In this document: positions 7,015 through 14,020 of the stretch, one piece after another | How positions within the stretch are numbered: the first letter of the stretch is position 1 | How the letters are laid out: every line of letters starts with the position of its first letter | Source of the DNA: Streptomyces sp. CNH099 | GTDB taxonomy: Bacteria; Actinomycetota; Actinomycetes; Streptomycetales; Streptomycetaceae | Assembly (NCBI GenBank): GCA_000514715.1 | Contig: AZWL01000020.1 | Span: forward strand, 125,897 to 158,006 | Length of the DNA stretch: 32,110 nucleotides | Reading direction: 5' to 3' | Notes under the pieces: generated by a model | Told to the model about the DNA's origin: nothing | Database searches by the model: none | The model's input: only the letters and a program-made list of their open reading frames with translations | Position numbers and translations under genes: made by a program

Positions 7015-9026
7015 CGGGGGGTGCCCGCGGGGTCGGGGCGGGGCGCGTCGGTGCCGGTGACGGCGCGCCAGTGCCAGCCGGTGTCGAACGCGGTGACCTC
7101 CAGCGGCACGCCGCCGGCCGCCAGGTCCGCGGCGAGGGTGGTGGCGCGGGCGACGAACCGCGACACCCGCTGGGCGGCGAGCACGTCCTGCTCGTCGAAC
7201 GGGGTGCCCGCGCAGCGCAGCAGCCGCAGGTCGACGAAGCCGTCGAAGGTGCGGCCCAGCACCTCGACCGGCTGCGGGGAGCGGATGGAGTACCGCACCT
7301 TGTTGGTGACGTGTCCGTGGTGGTGCAGGTCGGAGAAGAACGCGATGTCCGGGATGGTGGGCGGTACGAAGTGGTCGCGGGCCACCACCGCGGGGTCCCG
7401 CGGCAGGTTTCCGGGCACGAAGTGCCAGGAGTTGTACTGCATCCGCGCCGACATCGCCCAGGCGGCGTCGGCGAGCGTGGCGGCGGAGCCGCCGAAGTGG
7501 GCACGCGCACCGGGCCGGGCCACCACGCAGCAGAAGTAGTGGGAGATGTCCCAGTCGCAGATCTCCGCCCAGCTCTCCGCCTGCAGCCCGCGGATCAGTG
7601 CGGGCAGCGAGCGCATGCCGCGGCTCATGGCGAAGTCGGCCCGGAAGGCCCCGGCGGCGGCCGTCACCGTCTCGTACACCAGGGACTCCAGGCCGGTGCC
7701 GAAGCCGCCGTGCGGCCGGGCGAGCCAGCCCGGGGCGGCGGCGGCGCTCGCGCCCAGCTCCGCCAGGGTGCCGCCGGTCAGCGGCAGCCGCCCGGCCAGG
7801 CGCGCGCTCATGTCCTCGTCCCGCCGCTGGACCGCGGCGGCCGGGGTCGCGGCGCGCTCGGTCTTGTGCATGAGCGCGCCGTGGATCTCGCGGTAGAGCT
7901 GGATCCGCCCGCGCACGTGGCGGCGCCGCGTGCCCAGCGCCTCGGCGAGCGCGTGCAGGTCCTCGACGCCGTCGGTCGCGGCGGGCGCGACGGCCGGGCC
8001 GCCGGGGACGGCGGCGTAGAGGAGGCGGATGCGCTCCAGCATGGCCGCGACGTGGTCGACGCTCAGCTGCGTGCCGTTGGCCTCCTCGACCCGGCCGGGG
8101 CCGGCCGAGCGGATCAGCAGCGTGAGGCAGACGAGGAGCTGCACGTCGCTGTCGGACCACAGCTCCAGGGGCAGCCCCTGCAGGCTGGACAACGCGCAGT
8201 CGGGGTGGCCGGGCCAGAGGGTCTTGCCGGTCAGGGTGTTCTGGTCCCGGAAGTTCGTGTACTGCCGGTGCTCCTGGTAGAGCACGAACGGGGCGGTGCG
8301 CAGGGCCGCCTCCTTGGCCTGCTCCAGCAGTTCGTCGCGGCCCTTCCCGCCCTGCCGGTCCAGCCACGCGCGGCAGTCGGCCACCGCGCGCGCGGTCCGT
8401 ACGGCGGCGCGGGCCCGCGCGTCGTGGTAGGCGCGCGCCGCGGCCCGCGACCACGGCACCCGCAGCACGCCGCCGACCAGTTCGCGGCGGTCCAGGGGCG
8501 GATGCGCCGGGCAGCGCATGACGATCCGGCCGGTGGTGGCCAGCGCCAGCTCGCCGGTGAACACGGGCTCGTGTCCCGCGTCCGCACCGCCGTCGCCGTG
8601 GCCGTCGTCGCCGTGGCCGTCGTCGCTGTGGCCGTCGTCGCTGTGGCCGTCGTCGCCGTGGCCGTCGCCGTCGTACGAGGGGACCGCGGACCCGGCGGCG
8701 TCCGCGGCGCCGCCGGCCCGCCAGGTCAGCCCCCACAGGGCGGCGAACGCCGCCTCGTCGGCCGTGCTCAGCGCCCGCAGCTGCACCTCCGGGGGCACGT
8801 GCCCGTCGAGGCCGAGCAGGACGTCGACGGCCGCGCGCGGCCCGTCTGCCGCCCGCGCCCGCTCCCAGACCCGGGCCAGCAGCCCCGGGAACCCGGCGCC
8901 GGGCTCGCGCACCCGGTCCGGTTCCGGCGCCGCGCCCGCGCGCGTCCCGAGTCTGCTGGGACGCCGGCTGATCCGCTTCCTGGCGTTGGCCGCACGCCTG
9001 CTCTCGCGCTCCGCCGGTCCCGTCAT
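7011..9026 (-). CDS. 671-aa protein of unknown family in the N-N cassette, with His/Asp-rich repeat
   Basis: I do not recognise a standard domain. The start ATG overlaps the ferredoxin stop (ATGA) and the stop overlaps the amidase start, so it sits in the centre of a coupled three-gene block. After a basic N-tail, residues about 120-144 are five GHG/S-DD repeats (His/Asp-rich, candidate metal-binding linker). The C-terminal half is rich in His, Trp and Tyr, with EICDWDISHYFCCVVARPG and DIAFFSDLHHHGHVTNKVRY as the most distinctive segments; HHHGH could bind metal or be catalytic. No signal peptide or clear membrane segment is seen. A large conserved protein of unknown function next to a ferredoxin is part of the fosfazinomycin/kinamycin cassette, by my recollection FzmP/KinJ. 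Participation in N-N bond formation, with electrons from the ferredoxin, is a hypothesis only. Confidence 0.72.
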   Translation of the reverse strand: MTGPAERESRRAANARKRISRRPSRLGTRAGAAPEPDRVREPGAGFPGLLARVWERARAADGPRAAVDVLLGLDGHVPPEVQLRALSTADEAAFAALWGLTWRAGGAADAAGSAVPSYDGDGHGDDGHSDDGHSDDGHGDDGHGDGGADAGHEPVFTGELALATTGRIVMRCPAHPPLDRRELVGGVLRVPWSRAAARAYHDARARAAVRTARAVADCRAWLDRQGGKGRDELLEQAKEAALRTAPFVLYQEHRQYTNFRDQNTLTGKTLWPGHPDCALSSLQGLPLELWSDSDVQLLVCLTLLIRSAGPGRVEEANGTQLSVDHVAAMLERIRLLYAAVPGGPAVAPAATDGVEDLHALAEALGTRRRHVRGRIQLYREIHGALMHKTERAATPAAAVQRRDEDMSARLAGRLPLTGGTLAELGASAAAAPGWLARPHGGFGTGLESLVYETVTAAAGAFRADFAMSRGMRSLPALIRGLQAESWAEICDWDISHYFCCVVARPGARAHFGGSAATLADAAWAMSARMQYNSWHFVPGNLPRDPAVVARDHFVPPTIPDIAFFSDLHHHGHVTNKVRYSIRSPQPVEVLGRTFDGFVDLRLLRCAGTPFDEQDVLAAQRVSRFVARATTLAADLAAGGVPLEVTAFDTGWHWRAVTGTDAPRPDPAGTPR
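8596..8670 (-). repeat. Five 15-bp tandem repeats encoding DGHGD/DGHSD units
   Basis: Five contiguous 15-bp units (CCGTGGCCGTCGTCG with C/T variants on the plus strand) lie inside the 671-aa gene and keep frame. Each encodes five residues with one His and two to three Asp. Such repeats expand and contract by slippage, so copy number probably varies between strains. Confidence 0.9.
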
Positions 9027-9349
9027 GAGGGATCCGCGGTCAGCTCGACGTGGCTCCACACGGACGCGTCCGTCGGCGTCCAGTCCTCGTCGACGTAGAT
9101 GCAGTCGACGGGGCATTCGAGCACGCAGGCGGGGCAGCCCGAGCACAGCTCGGGAACGATGATGACGTCCAGCCCGCGGTCGAAGATGGCGCCGAACTCC
9201 TCCGGACAGCCGCGCAGACAGCTGTCGCAGGTGATGCACTCCGAGGCCTCGATGCGCCGCGGGGGTTTCCTCCAGTTGTCGCCGCGCGTCCGTGCCGCGA
9301 TCCGCTCGGCGCGGGCGGACTGCGCGGCCGACATGGCGTGTTCACTCAC
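9023..9349 (-). CDS. Two-cluster [4Fe-4S] ferredoxin of the N-N cassette
   Basis: 108 aa from the GTG at 9349; an in-frame ATG at 9334 would shorten it by five residues. GGAGGG lies about 11 bases before the GTG. The basic N-terminal 35 residues precede two classic cluster motifs: C38-x2-C41-x2-C44-x3-C48-P and C69-x2-C72-x2-C75-x3-C79-P, with an extra C83. This is the bacterial 8Fe ferredoxin pattern, so it carries electrons at low potential in the cytoplasm. An acidic tail (YVDEDW) follows. It is the first gene of the operon and its stop overlaps the start of the 671-aa protein, implying equimolar production and perhaps a complex. The reductase feeding it is not in the window. A StrR-type operator lies about 100 bases upstream. 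Confidence 0.92.
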   Translation of the reverse strand: MSEHAMSAAQSARAERIAARTRGDNWRKPPRRIEASECITCDSCLRGCPEEFGAIFDRGLDVIIVPELCSGCPACVLECPVDCIYVDEDWTPTDASVWSHVELTADPS

Positions 9350-9449
9350 GGGCCCACTCACCCTCCGGGTGTATTCCGCTGCCGACCACGCATGTTTCCG
9401 CGGTCTTCTCGACCACCCCATGAGCTTCGGTGGTGCCGTACTCGACCGC

Positions 9450-9478
9450 GTTCAACAGCCGCGCGTCCGCGGTCGAAC
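9450..9478. promoter_or_regulatory. StrR/NovG-type operator upstream of the N-N operon
   Basis: GTTCAACAG, 11 bases, then CGGTCGAAC. The published StrR/NovG site is GTTCRACTG-N11-CRGTYGAAC, so 17 of 18 positions fit, with only one base off (A for T in the left arm). It lies in the 200-base divergent gap, about 100 bases before the ferredoxin start and 71 bases before the VOC start. A StrR-like regulator is encoded at 30376-31521. Which promoter it serves, or both, cannot be told by reading. Confidence 0.75.
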
Positions 9479-9549
9479 AACAGTGGCCGGCCGCATTCGC
9501 CGTCCCGGAGAATCACCGGTGACCCCGACGCGAAACAGGAGCCGCCCCG

Positions 9550-10029
9550 ATGCCTGCCGCGCCCGCACCGAAACTGATGACGTTCCTCACGTTCCGGAAC
9601 GACGCCGAGGAGGCGGTGGAGTTCTACACCTCGCTCTTCGAGAATTCGGAGGTGGTACGCACCGTCCGGGCCCGCGCGCACGAGCCGGGCTGGCCGGAGG
9701 GGGTGCTGCAGCACGCCCTGTTCACCCTCGACGGGCAGTCGTTCATGTGCACGAACATGCCCCCGCCGGGCGCCAAGGGGTACGAGGACGCGCCCTGGGA
9801 CACGTACGCCTTCTCCCCCGCCACCGCGATCTACGTCGCGTGCGAGACGGCCGCGGAGTTCGAGCGCTACTACGCGGCCCTGTCCGAGAAGGGCGAGGTC
9901 ATCATGCCCGCGGGCGCGTACGAGTTCAGCAGCATGTTCGCCTTTGTGACCGACCGGTTCGGGGTCTCCTGGCGCCTCAACGTCGCCCCGTCCGGGCGCC
10001 GCCGCAAGGCCGCCGCCGCCCCCTCCTGA
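9550..10029 (+). CDS. VOC-superfamily protein, PhnB-like (glyoxalase fold)
   Basis: 159 aa. The sequence follows the PhnB/'3-demethylubiquinone-9 3-methyltransferase' pattern of the VOC fold: MTFLTFRNDAEEAVEFYTSLF at the N-terminus, then the DGQSFMCTN strand, and FVTDRFGVSWRLN at the C-terminus. Despite the old family name these are not proven methyltransferases; VOC proteins include dioxygenases, isomerases and antibiotic-binding resistance proteins. The ATG has AGGAG 8 bases upstream. It is transcribed alone, divergent from the N-N operon, and ends at a strong hairpin. Product binding, as in bleomycin-type resistance, or an oxygenation step are both possible. The sequence does not decide. 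Confidence 0.82.
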   Translation: MPAAPAPKLMTFLTFRNDAEEAVEFYTSLFENSEVVRTVRARAHEPGWPEGVLQHALFTLDGQSFMCTNMPPPGAKGYEDAPWDTYAFSPATAIYVACETAAEFERYYAALSEKGEVIMPAGAYEFSSMFAFVTDRFGVSWRLNVAPSGRRRKAAAAPS

Positions 10030-10060
10030 CCCGCGGCGGCCCCGCGGCCGCAGACGGCCG

Positions 10061-10094
10061 CCGGCCCGGTCCGCCGCACCGCGGACCGGGCCGG
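10061..10094. terminator. Perfect 14-bp stem hairpin between convergent genes
   Basis: CCGGCCCGGTCCGC (10061-10074), a 6-base loop, and its exact complement at 10081-10094. It lies between the convergent VOC and AhpD genes and can serve both directions. There is no T-run, as is common in Streptomyces. Confidence 0.85.
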
Positions 10095-10111
10095 GGCCCG
10101 GAGGTGTCCGG

Positions 10112-10567
10112 TCAGGAACTCCAGTCCTGCGGCACCTGCTTGGTCGTCGCGTTCAGCCGGTTGAACAGGTTGGTCACGGCGATCATGAGGACGATGGCCG
10201 CCATGCCCTTCTCGTCGTAGTGCTCGGTGGCCTGGTTCCAGATCTCGTCGGGCACCGGGTCACTGCGGTCGGCCATCCGGGTGGCGGCCTCCGCCAGCGC
10301 CAGCGCCGCGCGCTCCGCATCGGTGAAATACGGGGTCTCGCGCCAGGCGGCAACCGCGGTAAGCCGCTCCTCGGTCTCGCCGCTCTTACGGGCGCCCCGG
10401 GAGCCGGAGTCGACGCACGCGCTGCATCCGTTGATCTGGCTGGCGCGCAGATGCACCAGGTCGAGCGTGGTCTTCGGAACCCCGCCGGCATAGATGGCCT
10501 TGTACATGTCCCCGACGGGCTGCATGGCATCGAGAATCATGGCCGGGTTCTGCATTCGCGGTTGCAT
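10112..10567 (-). CDS. AhpD/carboxymuconolactone decarboxylase (CMD)-family protein with CxxC
   Basis: 151 aa, a single CMD domain. The redox motif INGCSACVDSGSR carries the two cysteines used by AhpD-type peroxidase partners and small CMD 'alkylhydroperoxidase' proteins. ATG at 10567 with GGAGTG 8 bases upstream. It has its own ECF41-type promoter 59-85 bases before the start and lies downstream of the MMPL transporter, which has the same promoter type. CMD genes are the best-known neighbours and targets of ECF41 sigma factors, and such a factor is encoded at 13128. A protective role against oxidants or quinones made by the pathway is likely but inferred. A paralogue lacking the CxxC lies at 29074. 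Confidence 0.9.
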   Translation of the reverse strand: MQPRMQNPAMILDAMQPVGDMYKAIYAGGVPKTTLDLVHLRASQINGCSACVDSGSRGARKSGETEERLTAVAAWRETPYFTDAERAALALAEAATRMADRSDPVPDEIWNQATEHYDEKGMAAIVLMIAVTNLFNRLNATTKQVPQDWSS

Positions 10568-10625
10568 GGGAATTTCACTCCTTCTGGAATTGCGTGGCGC
10601 CGGATTCCGACGTGCACACTGCTAT

Positions 10626-10652
10626 GACGTCTGGGGGTGCGCAAGTGTGACA
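10626..10652 (-). promoter_or_regulatory. ECF41-type promoter of the AhpD/CMD gene
   Basis: On the minus strand: TGTCACA (10652-10646), 16 bases, CGTC (10629-10626), then ATAGCAGTG. This equals the known ECF41 pattern (TGTCACA in the -35 region, CGTC in the -10 region). The -10 element is 58 bases before the AhpD ATG. Confidence 0.85.
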
Positions 10653-10730
10653 GCGGCCCCCAGCGTGTCGGCCGGACGGCGGACGGACGCCGGTCGGGGG
10701 AGCCCGGCGCCCGTCCTGCCCGTGCGCCGC

Positions 10731-12914
10731 TCAGGTGCCGACGCCGGCGGTGGTGCTCTCCACCGGCCGGCCGCCGGCCGGCGGCGGCTGCTTCTCGGGG
10801 TGGCCGGGGCGCCAGATCCCCGGGCCGATCTCCAGCGACAGCGCCGGGACCAGCAGGCTGCGTACCAGGAACGTGTCCAGCAGGATGCCGATGGCCACGA
10901 GCAGGCCCTGCTGCAGCGACTGCACCGTCGGGATGGTGGCCAGCACGCAGAACGTGGCCGCCAGCACGACCCCCGCGGAGGTGATCACTCCGCCGGTCAC
11001 CGTGAGCCCGGTGAGCGTGCCCTCGCGGTGGCCGCGGCTCCTGACCTCCTCCCGGACCCGGGTCATCAGGAAGATCGTGTAGTCCACCCCGAGCGCGACC
11101 AGGAACAGGAAGCCGATCAGCAGCAGGCTCCGGTCGATGTGGGGGTGGTCGATGGCGTGGAAGAGCAGCGACGCCGCGCCCACGGCGGCGGCGTAGGACA
11201 CCACCACCGACACCAGCAGCACCAGCGGGGCGACCACCGCCCGCAGTACCAGGACCAGCATGAGCAGCACCACACCGAGGATCAGCGGGATGAGCAGCAT
11301 CTCCTCGTCCCGCTGGGCCTCGGAGGTGTCGAGCAGAATCGCGGACTGGCCGCCGACCACGGTGTCCGCGCCCGCCCCGCCGACGTCGCCGAGGGCGCCG
11401 CGCATCCGCTCGACGGTGTCCTTGGCCGCGGAGGTGTCGGGGCCGTCCGCGAGCACCGCCTCGATGTGGGTCCAGCCGCCCGCGGAGCCCGCCGTCGTCG
11501 TCGACGCGACGCCGTCCACGCCCTGCACGGCCTGGAGCGCGGCGGCCGCCGCCCCGTCGGGCACGTAGACGTCGGCCGGGGCGGAAGAACCGGCGGGGAA
11601 GTGCTCGGCCAGCAGCTCCTGGCCCTCGACGGAGTCGACGGACTTGGTGAACTGCTCGGCCTGGGTCTGGCCGACCTCGACGGTGGTGATCCCGAAGCCG
11701 AGGGCCACCAGCACGGCCAGCGACGCGGCGCCGACGGTGCGCGGCCTGCGGCCGACGAGCCGCGCGACCCGGGCCCACCAGCTGTGCTCCTTCTCCACGC
11801 CCGCGTCGAACTCCGGGGAGAAGCGCGGGATGACGGGCCAGAACGTCCAGCGGCCGAGGATGACCAGCAGGGCGGGCAGCAGCGAGGTCATCGCCAGGAA
11901 GACCACCGCGATGCCGATGGCCACCACCGGGCCGAGGCCCTGGGTGGAGTTCATGCTGCCGAAGACCAGGCAGAGCGTGGCCAGGCCCACGGTGCCCGCG
12001 GAGGCCGCGAGCGCCGGCAGCACGCGGCGCACGGCGTTGCGCATGGCCTCGTGGCGGTCCTCGTGGCGGTGCAGCTCCTCGCGGTAGCGGGCGATGAGGA
12101 GCAGCGCGTAGTCGGTGCCGACGCCGACGCTGATGACGAGCAGGATGTACGTACTGAGCCCGTTGACCAGCAGGTCCGCGTGCTTGGCCAGCAGGTACAC
12201 CACGCCGCTGGCCACCTGGGAGCCCAGGAACACCACCAGCAGCGGGACGATCCACAGCACCGGGCTCCGGTAGGTCAGCAGCAGCAGCACCGCGACGACG
12301 GCGAGCGCGGCGCCCAGCAGCGCCCCGTCCATGCCCGCGTAGACGTCGGCGAAGTCGCGGATGCTGCCCGCCTCGCCGGCGACCCGGACCTCCAGGCCGT
12401 CGGGCGCGTCGCCCGCAACGACCTCGTCGGCGGCGTCCACGGCGTCGGTGAGGACGCCGTTGTCGCTGGGGTCGGTGCGTACGGGGAAGCTGAGGAACGC
12501 CGCCTGGCCGTCCTCGGAGACCGCCGGCCGGTCGACCTCGCCGGCGGCGATGCCGTCGCCGATCTCGCCGCGGTCGGCGGTGATCTTCTCACGGTCGGCG
12601 GAGGTCAGGCCGCCCTCGCGCGCGTAGACGACGACCGCGGTGCTGCTGTCCCTGTCGTCGAAGTGCTCCTCCGCCAGCTGCACCGCCTGCGTCGACTGCG
12701 CGCTGGAGGGCAGCCACGTCTCGGGGTCGTTGTCCTGGACGTCCGCCACCTTGGCCGCCAGCGACCCGCCGGTGGCGATGAGCAGCAGCCAGACCGCGAA
12801 CACCACCCACTTCGTGCGGCGCCCGGTGACGACGCCGGCGTAGCGGTTCACGAACCCGGTACCCTTGTCCGGATCTTGCCCCGGACTTGCTGATTGCACC
12901 TGATAAGTCGCCAT
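10731..12914 (-). CDS. MMPL-family (RND superfamily) membrane transporter
   Basis: 727 aa from the ATG at 12914 (MATYQVQ); a longer frame exists but its extra residues look non-coding. The architecture is two repeats, each with a membrane helix, a large extracytoplasmic loop (about 60-200 and 400-520) and a block of five helices. The MMPL-type motif GVGTDYALLLIARYREE lies in the first block, with the matching GVDYTIFLMTRVREE in the second; these Asp-Tyr pairs relay protons. MMPL proteins of this size export lipids or antibiotics in actinomycetes. The gene has its own ECF41-type promoter about 140 bases upstream and is divergent from the ECF sigma gene. It is a second exporter besides the MFS pump. 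Substrate unknown. Confidence 0.92.
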   Translation of the reverse strand: MATYQVQSASPGQDPDKGTGFVNRYAGVVTGRRTKWVVFAVWLLLIATGGSLAAKVADVQDNDPETWLPSSAQSTQAVQLAEEHFDDRDSSTAVVVYAREGGLTSADREKITADRGEIGDGIAAGEVDRPAVSEDGQAAFLSFPVRTDPSDNGVLTDAVDAADEVVAGDAPDGLEVRVAGEAGSIRDFADVYAGMDGALLGAALAVVAVLLLLTYRSPVLWIVPLLVVFLGSQVASGVVYLLAKHADLLVNGLSTYILLVISVGVGTDYALLLIARYREELHRHEDRHEAMRNAVRRVLPALAASAGTVGLATLCLVFGSMNSTQGLGPVVAIGIAVVFLAMTSLLPALLVILGRWTFWPVIPRFSPEFDAGVEKEHSWWARVARLVGRRPRTVGAASLAVLVALGFGITTVEVGQTQAEQFTKSVDSVEGQELLAEHFPAGSSAPADVYVPDGAAAAALQAVQGVDGVASTTTAGSAGGWTHIEAVLADGPDTSAAKDTVERMRGALGDVGGAGADTVVGGQSAILLDTSEAQRDEEMLLIPLILGVVLLMLVLVLRAVVAPLVLLVSVVVSYAAAVGAASLLFHAIDHPHIDRSLLLIGFLFLVALGVDYTIFLMTRVREEVRSRGHREGTLTGLTVTGGVITSAGVVLAATFCVLATIPTVQSLQQGLLVAIGILLDTFLVRSLLVPALSLEIGPGIWRPGHPEKQPPPAGGRPVESTTAGVGT

Positions 12915-13056
12915 GAATGCTCGCAAAAATAGTCGGGAGCCTGAGGTCGACGGCTCGGGTCGGTGGTCCGTGGGGAGGCGCGGCGACGGCGCGGCCGGCA
13001 AGGGCGGGCCCGCTGCCTCGTCCGTTCACGCGGATGGTCCGGTTCTTCACTGCTAC

Positions 13057-13083
13057 GACGTCCGGCGGCGCGATGATGTGACA
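13057..13083 (-). promoter_or_regulatory. ECF41-type promoter of the MMPL gene
   Basis: On the minus strand: TGTCACA (13083-13077), 16 bases, CGTC (13060-13057), then GTAGCAGTG. Same -35, spacer and -10 as the promoter at 10626-10652, and the same TAGCAGTG just downstream. The leader to the MMPL ATG would be about 135 bases. Confidence 0.87.
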
Positions 13084-13127
13084 GGCGGCGCCCGGACCGC
13101 ACGGCGGCACCGGAAGGGAGAGTCAGG

Positions 13128-14012
13128 GTGGTCATGCACGACAGCGAGCTGCTGGCCCGCACGTTCGAGGAGAAGCGCCCGCGGCTGCAGGCCGTGGCCC
13201 ACCGCATGCTCGGCTCCAGCGAGGAGGCCGAGGACGCCGTGCAGGAGGCGTGGATCCGCCTGCACCGCTACGGCGCGGAGTCCGTCAACAACCTCGACGC
13301 CTGGCTGACCACCGTCGTCGGCCGGGTCTGCCTGGACATACTGCGGGCCCGCAACCGCCGCGAGGAGCTGTTCGAGGACCACGCCGACCCGGCCCCGGCC
13401 GCCCCGGCGGACGAGACCGCCGACCCGGAGCAGGCGGCGATGCTGGCCGACTCCGTGGGGCTGGCGCTGCTGGTCGTCCTGGACACGCTGGAGCCGGACG
13501 AGCGGCTGGCCTTCGTGCTGCACGACATGTTCGCCGTGCCGTTCAACGACATCGCCGCGGTCATCGAGCGCAGCCCGGCCGCGACGCGGCAGCTGGCCAG
13601 CCGCGCCCGCCGCCGCGTCCAGGGCGCGTCGCCGCTGCCCGACCTGCGCCGCCAGCACAAGGTCGTGAGCGCCTTCCTCACCGCCGCCCGCAACGGCGAG
13701 TTCGACCGGCTGCTGGCGCTGCTGGCACCGGACGTGGCGATGCAGGCCGACGACGCCGCGGTGCGCATCGGCGCGGCGCAGGCCACGCACGGGGCGCGGG
13801 GCGTGGCGAAGATCTTCTCCGGCGGCGCGCAGGCCGCGCGGCTCGCGCTGGTGGACGGAGCGGTGGGCGCCGTATGGCAGTCGAACACCCGCACGATCGT
13901 GGCGTTCCGCTTCACCGTCGAGGACGGCCGGGTCACGGCGATCGACCTGGTGGCCGAGCCCGAGCAGCTGGACAAGCTGGACATCGCGGTGCTGGCCCCG
14001 GGCCCCTCCTGA
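13128..14012 (+). CDS. ECF RNA polymerase sigma factor with SnoaL-like C-terminal domain (ECF41/SigJ type)
   Basis: 294 aa from the GTG at 13128 (GGGAG 7 bases upstream; ATG at 13134 is the alternative). Sigma region 2 is at about 8-75 (AHRMLGSSEEAEDAVQEAWI, the -10 binding part) and region 4 at about 110-165 (the ERSPAATRQLASRARRR helix-turn-helix, -35 binding). A SnoaL-like domain of about 115 residues follows. In ECF41-type factors this fused domain replaces an anti-sigma factor and tunes activity. The usual ECF41 DGGGK motif is degenerate here (ADDAAV), so the tail may respond differently. Two copies of the ECF41 promoter lie at the AhpD and MMPL genes beside it. The gene is divergent from MMPL and ends 8 bases from the convergent hydrolase. 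Confidence 0.92.
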   Translation: MVMHDSELLARTFEEKRPRLQAVAHRMLGSSEEAEDAVQEAWIRLHRYGAESVNNLDAWLTTVVGRVCLDILRARNRREELFEDHADPAPAAPADETADPEQAAMLADSVGLALLVVLDTLEPDERLAFVLHDMFAVPFNDIAAVIERSPAATRQLASRARRRVQGASPLPDLRRQHKVVSAFLTAARNGEFDRLLALLAPDVAMQADDAAVRIGAAQATHGARGVAKIFSGGAQAARLALVDGAVGAVWQSNTRTIVAFRFTVEDGRVTAIDLVAEPEQLDKLDIAVLAPGPS

Positions 14013-14020
14013 CGCCCCGG

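Noticed and set aside
5120..7510. Large minus-strand frame of 796 codons across amidase and neighbours
   Set aside because: It is out of frame with the GS, amidase and 671-aa genes, whose motifs are intact; its translation is low-complexity.
8596..8670. CRISPR-like appearance of the 15-bp repeats
   Set aside because: Units are contiguous without spacers, in frame and coding.
10151..10166. GTTCAGCCGGTTGAAC palindrome
   Set aside because: Arms resemble StrR halves but abut without the N11 spacer and lie in the AhpD coding sequence.
13878..13886. CAGTCGAAC, a perfect right half of a StrR site
   Set aside because: It is inside the sigma-factor coding sequence and no left arm occurs at the 11-base distance.
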